From Candidatus Poseidoniaceae archaeon (lineage in GTDB: Archaea; Thermoplasmatota; Poseidoniia; Poseidoniales; Poseidoniaceae), in assembly GCA_938075675.1 (NCBI GenBank), contig CALJHE010000001.1, positions 1-64,000 of the forward strand: DNA of 64,000 nucleotides. The letters run 5' to 3'. The translations under genes were made by a program, and so were the position numbers. Shown piece after piece: positions 1-7,657 of the stretch. The notes under the pieces were generated by a model. That model had not been told where the DNA came from. It worked only from the letters and a program-made list of their open reading frames with translations, and made no database searches. The stretch's first letter is position 1; every line of letters begins with the position of its first letter.

Positions 1-57
1 CATACGGTGGGGCTAAATAGAGGACGATAGTCGCAAGGGCGTTCTTGAAGTGATATT

Positions 58-546
58 ATGGCTGTTGGACAACAAGGAGAATTCGTCGCAGTAGTGAATG
101 ACACCGACCCAAAGAACGGCGGTAAGTCCTATTCACTCAAAATTAGTGGAAACAATCACGCCCAATTATTGGGTAAGAAAATAGGAGATACCGTTGACGG
201 AATCTTCGTTGGAGAAGGTGAACAAACTCTTTCCGGATACAAACTCCAAATCACTGGAGGTTCTGACAAAACTGGAACTCCTCTCCGCCGTGACCTCGAA
301 GGCGGTCGCCGGCAAGCAATTCTCGTAACCCGTTCAACTGGATTCAAGGGACATAGTCTCGTGTTCAAGAACAAAGGTGGAGAAAAGAAGCGATTCCGCT
401 ACAAGCCTGATGGACTACGCAAGCGACGTTTCTTCCGTGGCAACACCATCAGCCAAGACACCCGCCAAATCAATCTCAAGGTCATCGAAGCTGGTAAGAA
501 ATCACTCGGCGACATCCTCGCAAAGCCAGAGGAAGCATCGGAGTGA
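58..546 (+). CDS. rps6e: Ribosomal protein S6e
   Basis: This is the archaeal/eukaryotic small-subunit ribosomal protein S6e, an rRNA-binding component of the 30S subunit. The S6e core covers roughly residues 5-125, with the LLGKKIGDTVDG stretch and the basic DLEGGRRQAILV region typical of the family. At 162 residues it is longer than the usual archaeal form of about 125; the extra C-terminus is first basic (RKRRFFRGNTISQ) and then ends acidic. The ATG at 58 gives the normal family N-terminus. A TATA-like CTAAATAG lies at bases 13-20. aIF2-gamma follows after 38 bases, and S6e next to aIF2-gamma is a familiar archaeal arrangement, so the two are probably co-transcribed. Confidence 0.93.
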   Translation: MAVGQQGEFVAVVNDTDPKNGGKSYSLKISGNNHAQLLGKKIGDTVDGIFVGEGEQTLSGYKLQITGGSDKTGTPLRRDLEGGRRQAILVTRSTGFKGHSLVFKNKGGEKKRFRYKPDGLRKRRFFRGNTISQDTRQINLKVIEAGKKSLGDILAKPEEASE

Positions 547-584
547 AACCCGAGAGGGCTTTCGTAGAACAGGAGTGAGGAAGC

Positions 585-1823
585 ATGGCACGAAAGCTTC
601 CCGCACAACCTGAAATAAACATCGGTCTTGTCGGTCACGTCGACCACGGTAAAACGACCCTAACACAAGCATTGTCAGGGATTTGGACGGATACACACTC
701 CGAAGAAAGAAAGCGTGGTATTTCGATTAAACTCGGCTACGCTGACACTGCTTTTTACAAAACCAAGGATGGGCGATACTACGCTACTGGCCGACACCCA
801 GATGGTAAAGCAGATGACCCAAAGGAACTGGAACGAGTGATTTCCTTTGTCGACGCACCTGGTCACGAGACCTTGATGGCCATCATGATAACTGGCGCAT
901 CGATTATGGATGGCGCAATGCTGATGGTTGCTGCGAACGAAACATGCCCGCAACCACAAACACGAGAACATTTGATGGCCCTTGAAATTGCTGGAATCAA
1001 AAACATCGTTATCGTTCAAAACAAAATCGACTTGGTGACAAAAGAGCGGGCTTTGGAATCCTATACTGAAGTGAAGGAGTTCCTCAAAGGTACCATCGCA
1101 GAGAATGCACCGGTCATACCTGTTTCCGCTCATCACGATGTCAACTTAGATATTCTCATCGACGCCATCGAAAAGACCATTCCAACCCCTGATCGCTCAC
1201 AGCACAAGCGTTCAATCATGCATGTTGCTCGCTCGTTCGACATCAACAGGCCGGGTACACGGCCGACAAAACTCAGAGGAGGTGTCATTGGCGGTAGTAT
1301 CATCGAAGGAAAATTCGACATCGGCGATGAAATCATCATCGGTCCAGGACGTAGAATCGAAAACGGTTCCAAAACAACATGGGAGCCCATCGAAGCAACC
1401 GTGAAAAGCATGCAAGGTGGAGGACTTGACCTTGAAAGCATGCACTCTGGCGGTCTATGTGGCATGGCAACTATGCTCGACCCATCGATTACAACTTCAG
1501 ATAACCTCTCCGGACAAGTCGTTGCACGCAAAGGCGACTTACCAGAAATACGTAATTCCGTATCAATTGACATCAACTTGATGAAAACGATGGTAGCTGG
1601 TGAAGGTGAAGCACCAGAGAAAATCTATCCACTTAGAAACAACGAGATGTTGATGATTAACGTGGCAACCGCAACCTCGGTCGGCGTTACCAAAAATTCA
1701 GAGAAAGGAAAAGCGACCCTCGACTTACGCCTCCCAATTTGTGCAGACACTGGACAACGTGTCTCTCTTTCACGACGTGTGGGCTCTCGCTGGCGCCTCA
1801 TTGGATACGGAACAATTCTATGA
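585..1823 (+). CDS. eif2g: Translation initiation factor aIF2 subunit gamma
   Basis: This is the GTPase subunit of aIF2, which brings initiator Met-tRNA to the 30S subunit. The G domain is complete: GHVDHGKTT (G1), DAPGHE (G3), NKID (G4), followed by two beta-barrel domains to residue 412, a normal length. The switch region HSEERKRGISIKLGYA is well conserved. The unusual point is the stretch between that switch and G3: in most archaeal and eukaryotic homologues it holds a zinc knuckle of two CxxC pairs, but here it reads YKTKDGRYYATGRHPDGK and has no cysteine. The stop overlaps the ATG of the next gene (ATGA), implying translational coupling. Confidence 0.97.
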   Translation: MARKLPAQPEINIGLVGHVDHGKTTLTQALSGIWTDTHSEERKRGISIKLGYADTAFYKTKDGRYYATGRHPDGKADDPKELERVISFVDAPGHETLMAIMITGASIMDGAMLMVAANETCPQPQTREHLMALEIAGIKNIVIVQNKIDLVTKERALESYTEVKEFLKGTIAENAPVIPVSAHHDVNLDILIDAIEKTIPTPDRSQHKRSIMHVARSFDINRPGTRPTKLRGGVIGGSIIEGKFDIGDEIIIGPGRRIENGSKTTWEPIEATVKSMQGGGLDLESMHSGGLCGMATMLDPSITTSDNLSGQVVARKGDLPEIRNSVSIDINLMKTMVAGEGEAPEKIYPLRNNEMLMINVATATSVGVTKNSEKGKATLDLRLPICADTGQRVSLSRRVGSRWRLIGYGTIL

Positions 1824-2233
1824 GCGTGAGCCAATTGAAGGTGGTTCTCTCACAACAGGTTTTAGTCGACGCGTGTGGATGGGCTGCTGTCATTGATTCA
1901 GGAATGAATATTGACACGGAAATGAACCGTGTTTTCGGACCAGGACAACTGCGACTTCTTGACAGCGTCAAACAAGAAATCGAACGATTGAACCAAGAGC
2001 GACCGCGAAAAAAGAATCTACTTCTCCCTCTCCTTGAACAAAAATCCGAATTCATAGAGCCATTAAGCACCGGCTCTGAACATCCTGACGACCAGTTGTT
2101 TGAACTGGCGTGTGAAATGAAAATACCCGTTCTTACCGTTGATGTAGATCTAAAGCGAAGACTCTACGAAGCAGATTTGCCAATTCTCGAAGTGAGTAAA
2201 AACCAGCGACTTCAATTGGTGGAATCTCTATAG
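1820..2233 (+). CDS. PIN-domain protein, Fcf1/Utp24-like nuclease family
   Basis: A 137-residue PIN-domain protein of the archaeal Fcf1/Utp24-like group, which contains candidate rRNA-processing endonucleases. The acidic residues expected of the fold are visible: an early Asp in VLVDACGW, the pair in HPDDQLFELA, and VDVDLKRRL near the C-terminus. The ORF track extends it upstream to 1739 inside aIF2-gamma, but the ATG at 1820 overlaps the aIF2-gamma stop by 4 bases and starts a normal PIN protein, so I use 1820. Pairing with translation genes fits a role in ribosome biogenesis. Nuclease activity is inferred from the family only. Confidence 0.85.
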   Translation: MSVSQLKVVLSQQVLVDACGWAAVIDSGMNIDTEMNRVFGPGQLRLLDSVKQEIERLNQERPRKKNLLLPLLEQKSEFIEPLSTGSEHPDDQLFELACEMKIPVLTVDVDLKRRLYEADLPILEVSKNQRLQLVESL

Positions 2234-2252
2234 AACAGTAATTACACAACCA

Positions 2253-2552
2253 TCACGGCAAAGTGAACAGGACATCGTCGCCGTGCCCGTCCAAGAAACC
2301 AATCTTTACTCCTGCGTCAATCCAAGCATGTGCATAGTTGATGGCTCCAAAAGCACGGACATGATCGCCTATTGATAAAAAATGTGCAGCATCAGAGGCG
2401 TAGTCATCTGCCATTCGCATCATGATAGCGAGTTTTTGTGCATCAGCGCTGCCTTCTTCACAAAGTGAAGTTGCCTTTGCTCGCGCTCTTTTGGTAATCT
2501 CAAGGTATTTTTCAACACGCTCTGTTGTGACTGATTTCATGTCTTCACTCAT
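2253..2552 (-). CDS. DUF357 family protein
   Basis: A 99-residue all-helical protein matching the archaeal DUF357 family; the hallmark is the C-terminal stretch SIGDHVRAFGAINYAHAWID, close to the 'GDYVRAFGAVNYAHGWLDAG' pattern I associate with it. No function is established for the family. It is the last gene of a minus-strand trio: its ATG overlaps the stop of the beta-propeller gene by 4 bases (ATGA), with a GGTGGAG Shine-Dalgarno just upstream. It converges on the PIN-domain gene with a 19-base gap. The tight coupling suggests it works with the propeller and AAA proteins, but there is no direct evidence of what it does. Confidence 0.8.
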   Translation of the reverse strand: MSEDMKSVTTERVEKYLEITKRARAKATSLCEEGSADAQKLAIMMRMADDYASDAAHFLSIGDHVRAFGAINYAHAWIDAGVKIGFLDGHGDDVLFTLP

Positions 2553-3598
2553 TCTCCACCCTCCTTTTGGCGTTTCAGAAGACGGCGTACATCCTCGGAA
2601 CGCCCGAGTGCACCGTAGAGTTCGACTGCACGCGAAAGGCGGCCTTCGTCTTCAGCAGTTTGTGCTCGCAAGAACAATGCCTTACGCTCCTCCCAATTCT
2701 TAGCCAAAGCGGCCTCGGCAGCCGCTTGATAACGGCCTTGACGCTCGGCTTGAGCAAGATGAGGCGCTGACCAGCGGCGAACCAATCCGGACCGTGTAGC
2801 GGTAACCATCGTATCAGGCGTCAGTCCAATAAGCAAATCGCCAAGATTCATCGATTCTCCGAGCAGCGTCAAGGCTTCGTTGTCTTCATGTGCTGAAAGG
2901 TGATGCAGATGGCCTTCAATTCCGAGCACCCACCAACCGTCAGCACTCCGAACGCCTTCCATCGGTTCCAATGACTCGTATTCAATCCGTTCCAATGCAT
3001 CCCAGCCGAACGGATGAGGGACCCCCTCCCAAATTCCACCGTCGCTTGACTGCATCAGCAAACGGCCGTTCATGAGTGGTGTAACCCAACTCCAAACACG
3101 CTCTTCAAGCACACGTTTCTGGTCGCTTTGGGCTAAGCGAGCGCACCAAAGTTTGCCTTCAGCATCTTGCCACATCATGTGTTCCCGGTCAAGCCATCCA
3201 AGCAATCGGCGAACTTTACCGCTATCGAGCCGACGAATGCCTGTTCCTTCGTGTGTAAACAAATGCAGGTGTCCTTCACGCCCAGATAGAATCCAACCGC
3301 CTCCAGGCCGTGCTAGAAGCTCAGCAAAGCCGCCCGGTGTTGAACGACCTTCGTGGAGCAAAGAACCATCCGATGTTGAAAGAACATAGAACCCGTGCGC
3401 TGCTAAGATACCGAGAACTCCATTGTTGGCCTGCGCACAATGTGCTTTGAATGGCAATTCTACCTTCCATCTTACAGACCCGTCAGCCTCTATCATGAAC
3501 AAATCCAATCCACTGCTAACGATCATGCCGCCTTCGACCGGCGCAAGCGCTGCAATACGTTGAGGTGCTTGCCACGACCACGTGATTGACCATGACAT
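2549..3598 (-). CDS. Beta-propeller (WD40/PQQ-like) protein with helical C-terminus
   Basis: A 349-residue protein without signal peptide or membrane segment. Repeating beta-strand units (for example GMIVSSGLDLFMIEADGSVRWK, GWILSGREGHLHLFTHEG, GWWVLGIEGHLHHLSAHE), each about 40 residues, indicate a propeller of the WD40 or PQQ type over residues 10-280. The last 70 residues are Ala/Arg/Glu-rich helices resembling tetratricopeptide repeats. Such architecture usually means a scaffold for a complex. Its start codon shares one base with the stop of the upstream AAA-like gene (TGATG), and its stop overlaps DUF357. I do not recognise a named family; the specific role is unknown. Confidence 0.75.
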   Translation of the reverse strand: MSWSITWSWQAPQRIAALAPVEGGMIVSSGLDLFMIEADGSVRWKVELPFKAHCAQANNGVLGILAAHGFYVLSTSDGSLLHEGRSTPGGFAELLARPGGGWILSGREGHLHLFTHEGTGIRRLDSGKVRRLLGWLDREHMMWQDAEGKLWCARLAQSDQKRVLEERVWSWVTPLMNGRLLMQSSDGGIWEGVPHPFGWDALERIEYESLEPMEGVRSADGWWVLGIEGHLHHLSAHEDNEALTLLGESMNLGDLLIGLTPDTMVTATRSGLVRRWSAPHLAQAERQGRYQAAAEAALAKNWEERKALFLRAQTAEDEGRLSRAVELYGALGRSEDVRRLLKRQKEGGE

Positions 3599-5460
3599 CA
3601 GACATCACCTCCAAGTACATTCCACGCAATCAACTGGGCTCGTGCGGCCTGCGTCAATTCATAGTATCTGTTACGGCCAAGTGTCCGAACACTTAGAACA
3701 CCGCCTTTGAGGAGGCGGTTACTGATTTGCGAAAGACGAGCCCGTTTAATGTTCAGTTGTCCGAGTATCTCCTCATCTGACGGCGAATAACGGCGATCGT
3801 TGGCAATGGAAATGATTACCATCTCATGACCGGTAAGCGTGGAAAGAAGCGATGGATTTAGAGCATAATCTTGCCTTACTCCGACTGGTTTTCGTTGCAA
3901 AGACTCCAGTGCGTCGACTAATTTACGCCGATTCACGCCCGTGTCAAGGCCGTCAGAGGCTTGGAGAGCGTTTTGCAATGCCTTCATCACTGGCACCATC
4001 CCGGCAAGTTCGCTCAATAGGCCGTTGGACGGCAAAACAACTTGTTCAATGTCCTCTCTTGGGAGAGAAACTGGTTCTTCCGCTGATTCAATGGGTGTAA
4101 AATCCGGTTCTTCATGCTCAAACAGGCCGATTTCATCGTGCAGCATAAATGCAGATTCGTCGGCTGAAATCACTTCTTCAATAGGTTTAGGCGGTCTGAG
4201 AGAAGGGTCTTCCCACAGTTCTGCACCCTCGTCAAAGTCAACCATTTCGTCTTCGAATCCCTCTGTGCTTGGGATTTCGGCATACGATAAGTCGGTGTAT
4301 TCTCTGTTTCGAGTGAATAAACCCGTCATGCCCTTGGTTGCAATTGGATCCAGAGGTGGTCTTTGCATAGGTTCTGGTTTGGCTTTAGGAGGCGTTGCAG
4401 GGTAGCCATCGCGGTAATTGTCTACCGCTTCTAATTCCTTCAGGGCTTCTTGATTTTCTTGGTCAACAGTAAGTTGGTCAAGATTCAAATCAAAACTGTT
4501 GTTGATATCCTCGATGCTTTCCATGATTTTTGCATCTTGTACATCTTCCAAGGATGGTGTTGGTTCCTCAATAAGCGCACTTAACGGTTCAATCGAAGGC
4601 TCTTGTTCATCATTAAAGACGGACTCAAAACTCGAATGAATGTGTGGGTCAACCACTACTGGCGTAAATTGTGATTCGGAAACAGGGGTCTTCGAATCAT
4701 ACTGTGGGTCAACATAGGTGTATTGTGACATCTTTGAACTGTCAATGGCATCACGCATGACACGAATAACCTCAGCAGGAAGCCCGTTGGTTTGCTCAAG
4801 CAAATGTTGTGCATCTTCAAGTGCGAACGAAAACGTTTGGTTGGTCGACTTTTCTATGCGGCGTTCAACAAGCAATTGTATTTCTTCCGCCGTCAAGTTC
4901 GGCAGTGGGTTCATTTGCTCAAGGCGTTGTAAAATCGAAGCGGGAAGCATGTTCTTGTCCTTTGTTTCCACAACGACCACAACAACTGCTTGCAGCCGTT
5001 CAAGGAGAGGGAGAGTGTCTCGCAAGGCAACGTTCAGTGCAGATATATCAACGGTTGAGGCATCGAGTACAATCAAAGGTAGTGCATGTGGAAAGTTGTG
5101 GGTTGCGGCCATGATCTGGTCAATCAGTTCGCTACGGTTCTCAGGCGGATTGATGTGAACAAATTGGGCATAGATTTCTTTGAGCAGGTTCAATCCTGCT
5201 TGCGAATGTGAAATGTGGTCGATGTAAATCGAGAGAGGAGCTGTTTTCGAGGCGCAGCGAAGCAATGAAGTGCGGCCAGAACCATGCTCTCCGAGCAAAA
5301 GAATACGGCGAGGCGAGCGGAATTTCATGTATTGTGAAAGGACCGTTAACATATGATTACGCCCAACAAGGAGATTTGAATCACTCGCTTCCAAAGACAC
5401 GGTCGAGAATGGATTTGAGTCCATAGGGGGCAGAGTCATTTCCTTGCCAACTATTCGCAT
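3598..5460 (-). CDS. AAA-like P-loop protein with acidic linker and C-terminal winged helix
   Basis: A 620-residue protein in three parts. Residues about 30-240 are an Orc/Cdc6- or STAND-like AAA domain: RILLLGEHGSGRTSLLR is the Walker A region, but the usual Lys is Arg, and the Walker B region HALPLIVLDAST has Asp but not the following Glu. Residues about 250-490 are an acidic, low-complexity linker. Residues about 520-620 form a winged helix (SPSDEEILGQLNIKRARLSQISNRLLKGG then LGRNRYYELT), pointing to DNA binding. ATPase activity is doubtful because of the substitutions. The ATG at 5439 is an alternative start. It heads the trio with the propeller and DUF357 genes and faces an AT-rich repeat region. 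Confidence 0.78.
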   Translation of the reverse strand: MRIVGKEMTLPPMDSNPFSTVSLEASDSNLLVGRNHMLTVLSQYMKFRSPRRILLLGEHGSGRTSLLRCASKTAPLSIYIDHISHSQAGLNLLKEIYAQFVHINPPENRSELIDQIMAATHNFPHALPLIVLDASTVDISALNVALRDTLPLLERLQAVVVVVVETKDKNMLPASILQRLEQMNPLPNLTAEEIQLLVERRIEKSTNQTFSFALEDAQHLLEQTNGLPAEVIRVMRDAIDSSKMSQYTYVDPQYDSKTPVSESQFTPVVVDPHIHSSFESVFNDEQEPSIEPLSALIEEPTPSLEDVQDAKIMESIEDINNSFDLNLDQLTVDQENQEALKELEAVDNYRDGYPATPPKAKPEPMQRPPLDPIATKGMTGLFTRNREYTDLSYAEIPSTEGFEDEMVDFDEGAELWEDPSLRPPKPIEEVISADESAFMLHDEIGLFEHEEPDFTPIESAEEPVSLPREDIEQVVLPSNGLLSELAGMVPVMKALQNALQASDGLDTGVNRRKLVDALESLQRKPVGVRQDYALNPSLLSTLTGHEMVIISIANDRRYSPSDEEILGQLNIKRARLSQISNRLLKGGVLSVRTLGRNRYYELTQAARAQLIAWNVLGGDV

Positions 5461-5733
5461 GAAAGGCCCAATCTACTTTGAGTATTTCATGTTTCACTCT
5501 CAGAAGGCAGTGAGGAGACCTGTTAGAACATGTTAATCCCGATACCGTCGTCATAAAATCACTTCAATTAACACATAATTAACGGCCCTCTAACGCGTTA
5601 ATTAAACCGTTAAACCCGTTAAGAATCAGAGGGGTTCGCCAAAGTTCTAAACCGAAGGAAACGAGCCATCGATACCATAAATGCCGATTGCTTGATGGGG
5701 TAAAGGCCCTTGGAGAGAAATGGACGTGACGTT
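5461..5733. other. AT-rich divergent intergenic region with GTTAA repeats
   Basis: This spacer separates the divergent AAA-like gene and HMG-CoA reductase. It contains no plausible gene. Six copies of GTTAA or its complement TTAAC lie at 5532, 5568, 5579, 5597, 5609 and 5618, three within the longer CCGTTAA form or its complement, plus the 10-bp palindrome TAACGCGTTA at 5591-5600. A TATA-like CATAAATG sits at about 5677-5684, well placed for transcription of the HMG-CoA reductase gene. Regulator binding sites are the simplest reading; an origin-like element is a less likely alternative. Confidence 0.6.
5532..5622. repeat. Cluster of six GTTAA/TTAAC boxes
   Basis: Direct copies GTTAA start at 5532, 5597, 5609 and 5618; inverted copies TTAAC at 5568 and 5579. 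The right-hand three are spaced 12 and 9 bases apart, and the left inverted pair 11 apart, close to one helical turn. The copy at 5579 (TTAACGG) is the exact complement of CCGTTAA at 5607. Spacing near a helical turn favours cooperative binding of one protein face. Function is inferred, not shown. Confidence 0.6.
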
Positions 5734-7032
5734 ATGGCAGTGGAGAACAGTCGCTTGAGTGGTTTTTTCCGACACAGTGTCGCAGAACGCCGAGCAATAG
5801 TTGCAAAAATGGCAAACCTCAAACAAGAACAAATCGATGCATTGGAAGCCTGCGGCGCACTAAGCGAAGACTCTGCAGACCGTATGATTGAGAACGTTAT
5901 TGGCACAATGTCGCTGCCAGTCGGTATTGCAACCAATTTTGTCATTGATGGAAAGCATTACCTCATCCCATTCTGCCTTGAAGAATCAAGTGTGGTTGCT
6001 GCCGCATCAAACATGGCGAAGCGGTGTTTGAAAAACGGTGGATTCAGTACCAATTCCGATGCCCCGTTGATGATTGCTCAACTCCAAGTCTTAGACTGTG
6101 ATGACTGGAAAAAGGCAGAATCCAAGATTCTGGCTGCTTCGGACGAACTTATGGCCCTGTGCAACAGCCTTCCTTCAACCATGATTCGCCTTGGAGGCGG
6201 GTGCAAGCGAATTGAAACACGTCTTCTCGATACAATAAGCGGACCGATGCTTATTGCACACATCATTGTCGACTGCAGAGACGCTATGGGTGCAAACGCC
6301 GTCAATACCATGGCAGAGTTAATTGCACCTCGAATCGAACAAATCACCGGTGGACGGGTTCATCTCCGAATCCTCTCCAATCTAGCAGCACACCGTTTGG
6401 CACGGGTACAGGCTGTATTTACTCCAGAAGAAATCTCCGAAGATGGTACGCATGAAAATGGAGTTTCCGTTATTGAAGGTATCCTTGAAGCACAACACTT
6501 TGCGATGGCAGATCCTTTCCGTGCTGCAACGCATAACAAGGGAGTAATGAACGCCATCAGCAGCGTAGGGGTTGCTTGTGGACAAGATTGGCGAGCAATA
6601 GAAGCAGGTTGCCACGCTTGGGCAGCATACAGTAACGGAACATACGGTTCTATGACTTCATGGGAAAAGGACAGCAACGGGAACTTGGTGGGTACCATCG
6701 AGACGCCAATGGCCGTAGGCATCGTTGGAGGCGCCTCCAAGGTCCATCCAGTAGCTCAAGCCAACTTGGCTATACTTGGAGTCGAATCAGCCCAGGAACT
6801 GGCCGGAATCATCGCTGCTGCAGGATTGTCGCAAAACCTTGGAGCATTACGAGCGCTTTCCACCAAAGGCATCCAAGCGGGTCACATGAAGTTGCACGCA
6901 CGAAACATGGCCGTTTCCGCTGGCGCTCAAGGCGAAGAGATAGAGATTGTCGCCGCACGGCTTCAAGAAGCAACGGGACCTAAAACTCAAACGCTTGTTG
7001 GAGAATTACTCGAGGCTCTAAGGAACGAGTGA
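5734..7032 (+). CDS. mvaA: Hydroxymethylglutaryl-CoA reductase, class II
   Basis: This enzyme reduces HMG-CoA to mevalonate, the committed step to archaeal isoprenoid lipids. Class II features are clear: the ENVIGTMSLPVGIATNF region with the catalytic Glu, NKGVMNAI with the catalytic Lys, GQDWRAIEAG with the Asp, and GHMKLHARN near the C-terminus with the catalytic His. Length is 432 residues from the ATG at 5734, matching class II enzymes; the ORF track's TTG at 5710 adds eight residues and is possible if the transcript is leaderless. Class II enzymes also occur in Thermoplasmata and Archaeoglobus. The gene converges on scpB, and the two stop codons lie within one palindrome (GAGTGA-G-TCACTC). 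Confidence 0.93.
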   Translation: MAVENSRLSGFFRHSVAERRAIVAKMANLKQEQIDALEACGALSEDSADRMIENVIGTMSLPVGIATNFVIDGKHYLIPFCLEESSVVAAASNMAKRCLKNGGFSTNSDAPLMIAQLQVLDCDDWKKAESKILAASDELMALCNSLPSTMIRLGGGCKRIETRLLDTISGPMLIAHIIVDCRDAMGANAVNTMAELIAPRIEQITGGRVHLRILSNLAAHRLARVQAVFTPEEISEDGTHENGVSVIEGILEAQHFAMADPFRAATHNKGVMNAISSVGVACGQDWRAIEAGCHAWAAYSNGTYGSMTSWEKDSNGNLVGTIETPMAVGIVGGASKVHPVAQANLAILGVESAQELAGIIAAAGLSQNLGALRALSTKGIQAGHMKLHARNMAVSAGAQGEEIEIVAARLQEATGPKTQTLVGELLEALRNE

Positions 7033-7033
7033 G

Positions 7034-7657
7034 TCACTCTTCTTCTCCAAGCGGAAGCGTAGATTGTATCAGTCCGTCTATTTCAGACTCTTCCTTCAGT
7101 ACAGCGGCATCTTCCATTCCATCAAACATGCCAGTGGTCTTCACTTGCTCCCTAAACCATTTCTTGACTTTCTTGCGGTCTGTATAAGGGCAACCAAAGG
7201 TTTCGGAGAAACGACGGGTAGTAGACAGGCGCCGAGTGTTACCATCCTTACGTCGGTCAACCATGCCCAATTGGGCGAGTTCTCGAACATAGTCGTAGGC
7301 CTTCTGACCCAACAATTCAACCAACCGTGATTGAGGCATGGGTTGATGATAAGCGATAAGTGCAGCAGCCTTAAGCAATTTTTGTGGAATTTCGGTTTTG
7401 GTCTCTTTAGGCAGATGGCTGGCGATGTCTGGCTTGACCTCAATGGCCCATCGATCGCCAACTTCCGCAACCTGCAAGGCACCTCCACGGCGACGCTTCA
7501 ACGTGGAGCGCAATGAATAGAGTGAATCGAGCATCTCATCCTCATCGTAGCCCAGAGCAGTGGACAATTCAGAAACACTCATCGAACGGCCGGCTCCAAA
7601 AAGAGTTGCTTCGAGTAGAGTATCGATTGGGACTTCTGTCATTTGCTTCACCTTCAT
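7034..7657 (-). CDS. scpB: Segregation and condensation protein ScpB
   Basis: ScpB is the paired winged-helix (kite) subunit that bridges the ScpA kleisin to the SMC head in chromosome condensation. The 207-residue protein has the typical opening IDTLLEATLFGAGRSMSVSELS, the central ALIAYHQPMPQSRLVELLG winged helix, and RRLSTTRRFSETFGCP near the position where bacterial ScpB has its YxTTxxFLxxFGL motif. The tail is an acidic extension. Its ATG overlaps the scpA stop by 4 bases, and the order smc-scpA-scpB on the minus strand makes a condensin operon. Confidence 0.92.
   Translation of the reverse strand: MKVKQMTEVPIDTLLEATLFGAGRSMSVSELSTALGYDEDEMLDSLYSLRSTLKRRRGGALQVAEVGDRWAIEVKPDIASHLPKETKTEIPQKLLKAAALIAYHQPMPQSRLVELLGQKAYDYVRELAQLGMVDRRKDGNTRRLSTTRRFSETFGCPYTDRKKVKKWFREQVKTTGMFDGMEDAAVLKEESEIDGLIQSTLPLGEEE

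Noticed and set aside
5710-5733. TTG start for HMG-CoA reductase
   Set aside because: It adds eight residues not expected in class II enzymes; the ATG at 5734 matches family length, though a TATA-like sequence leaves some room for the TTG.
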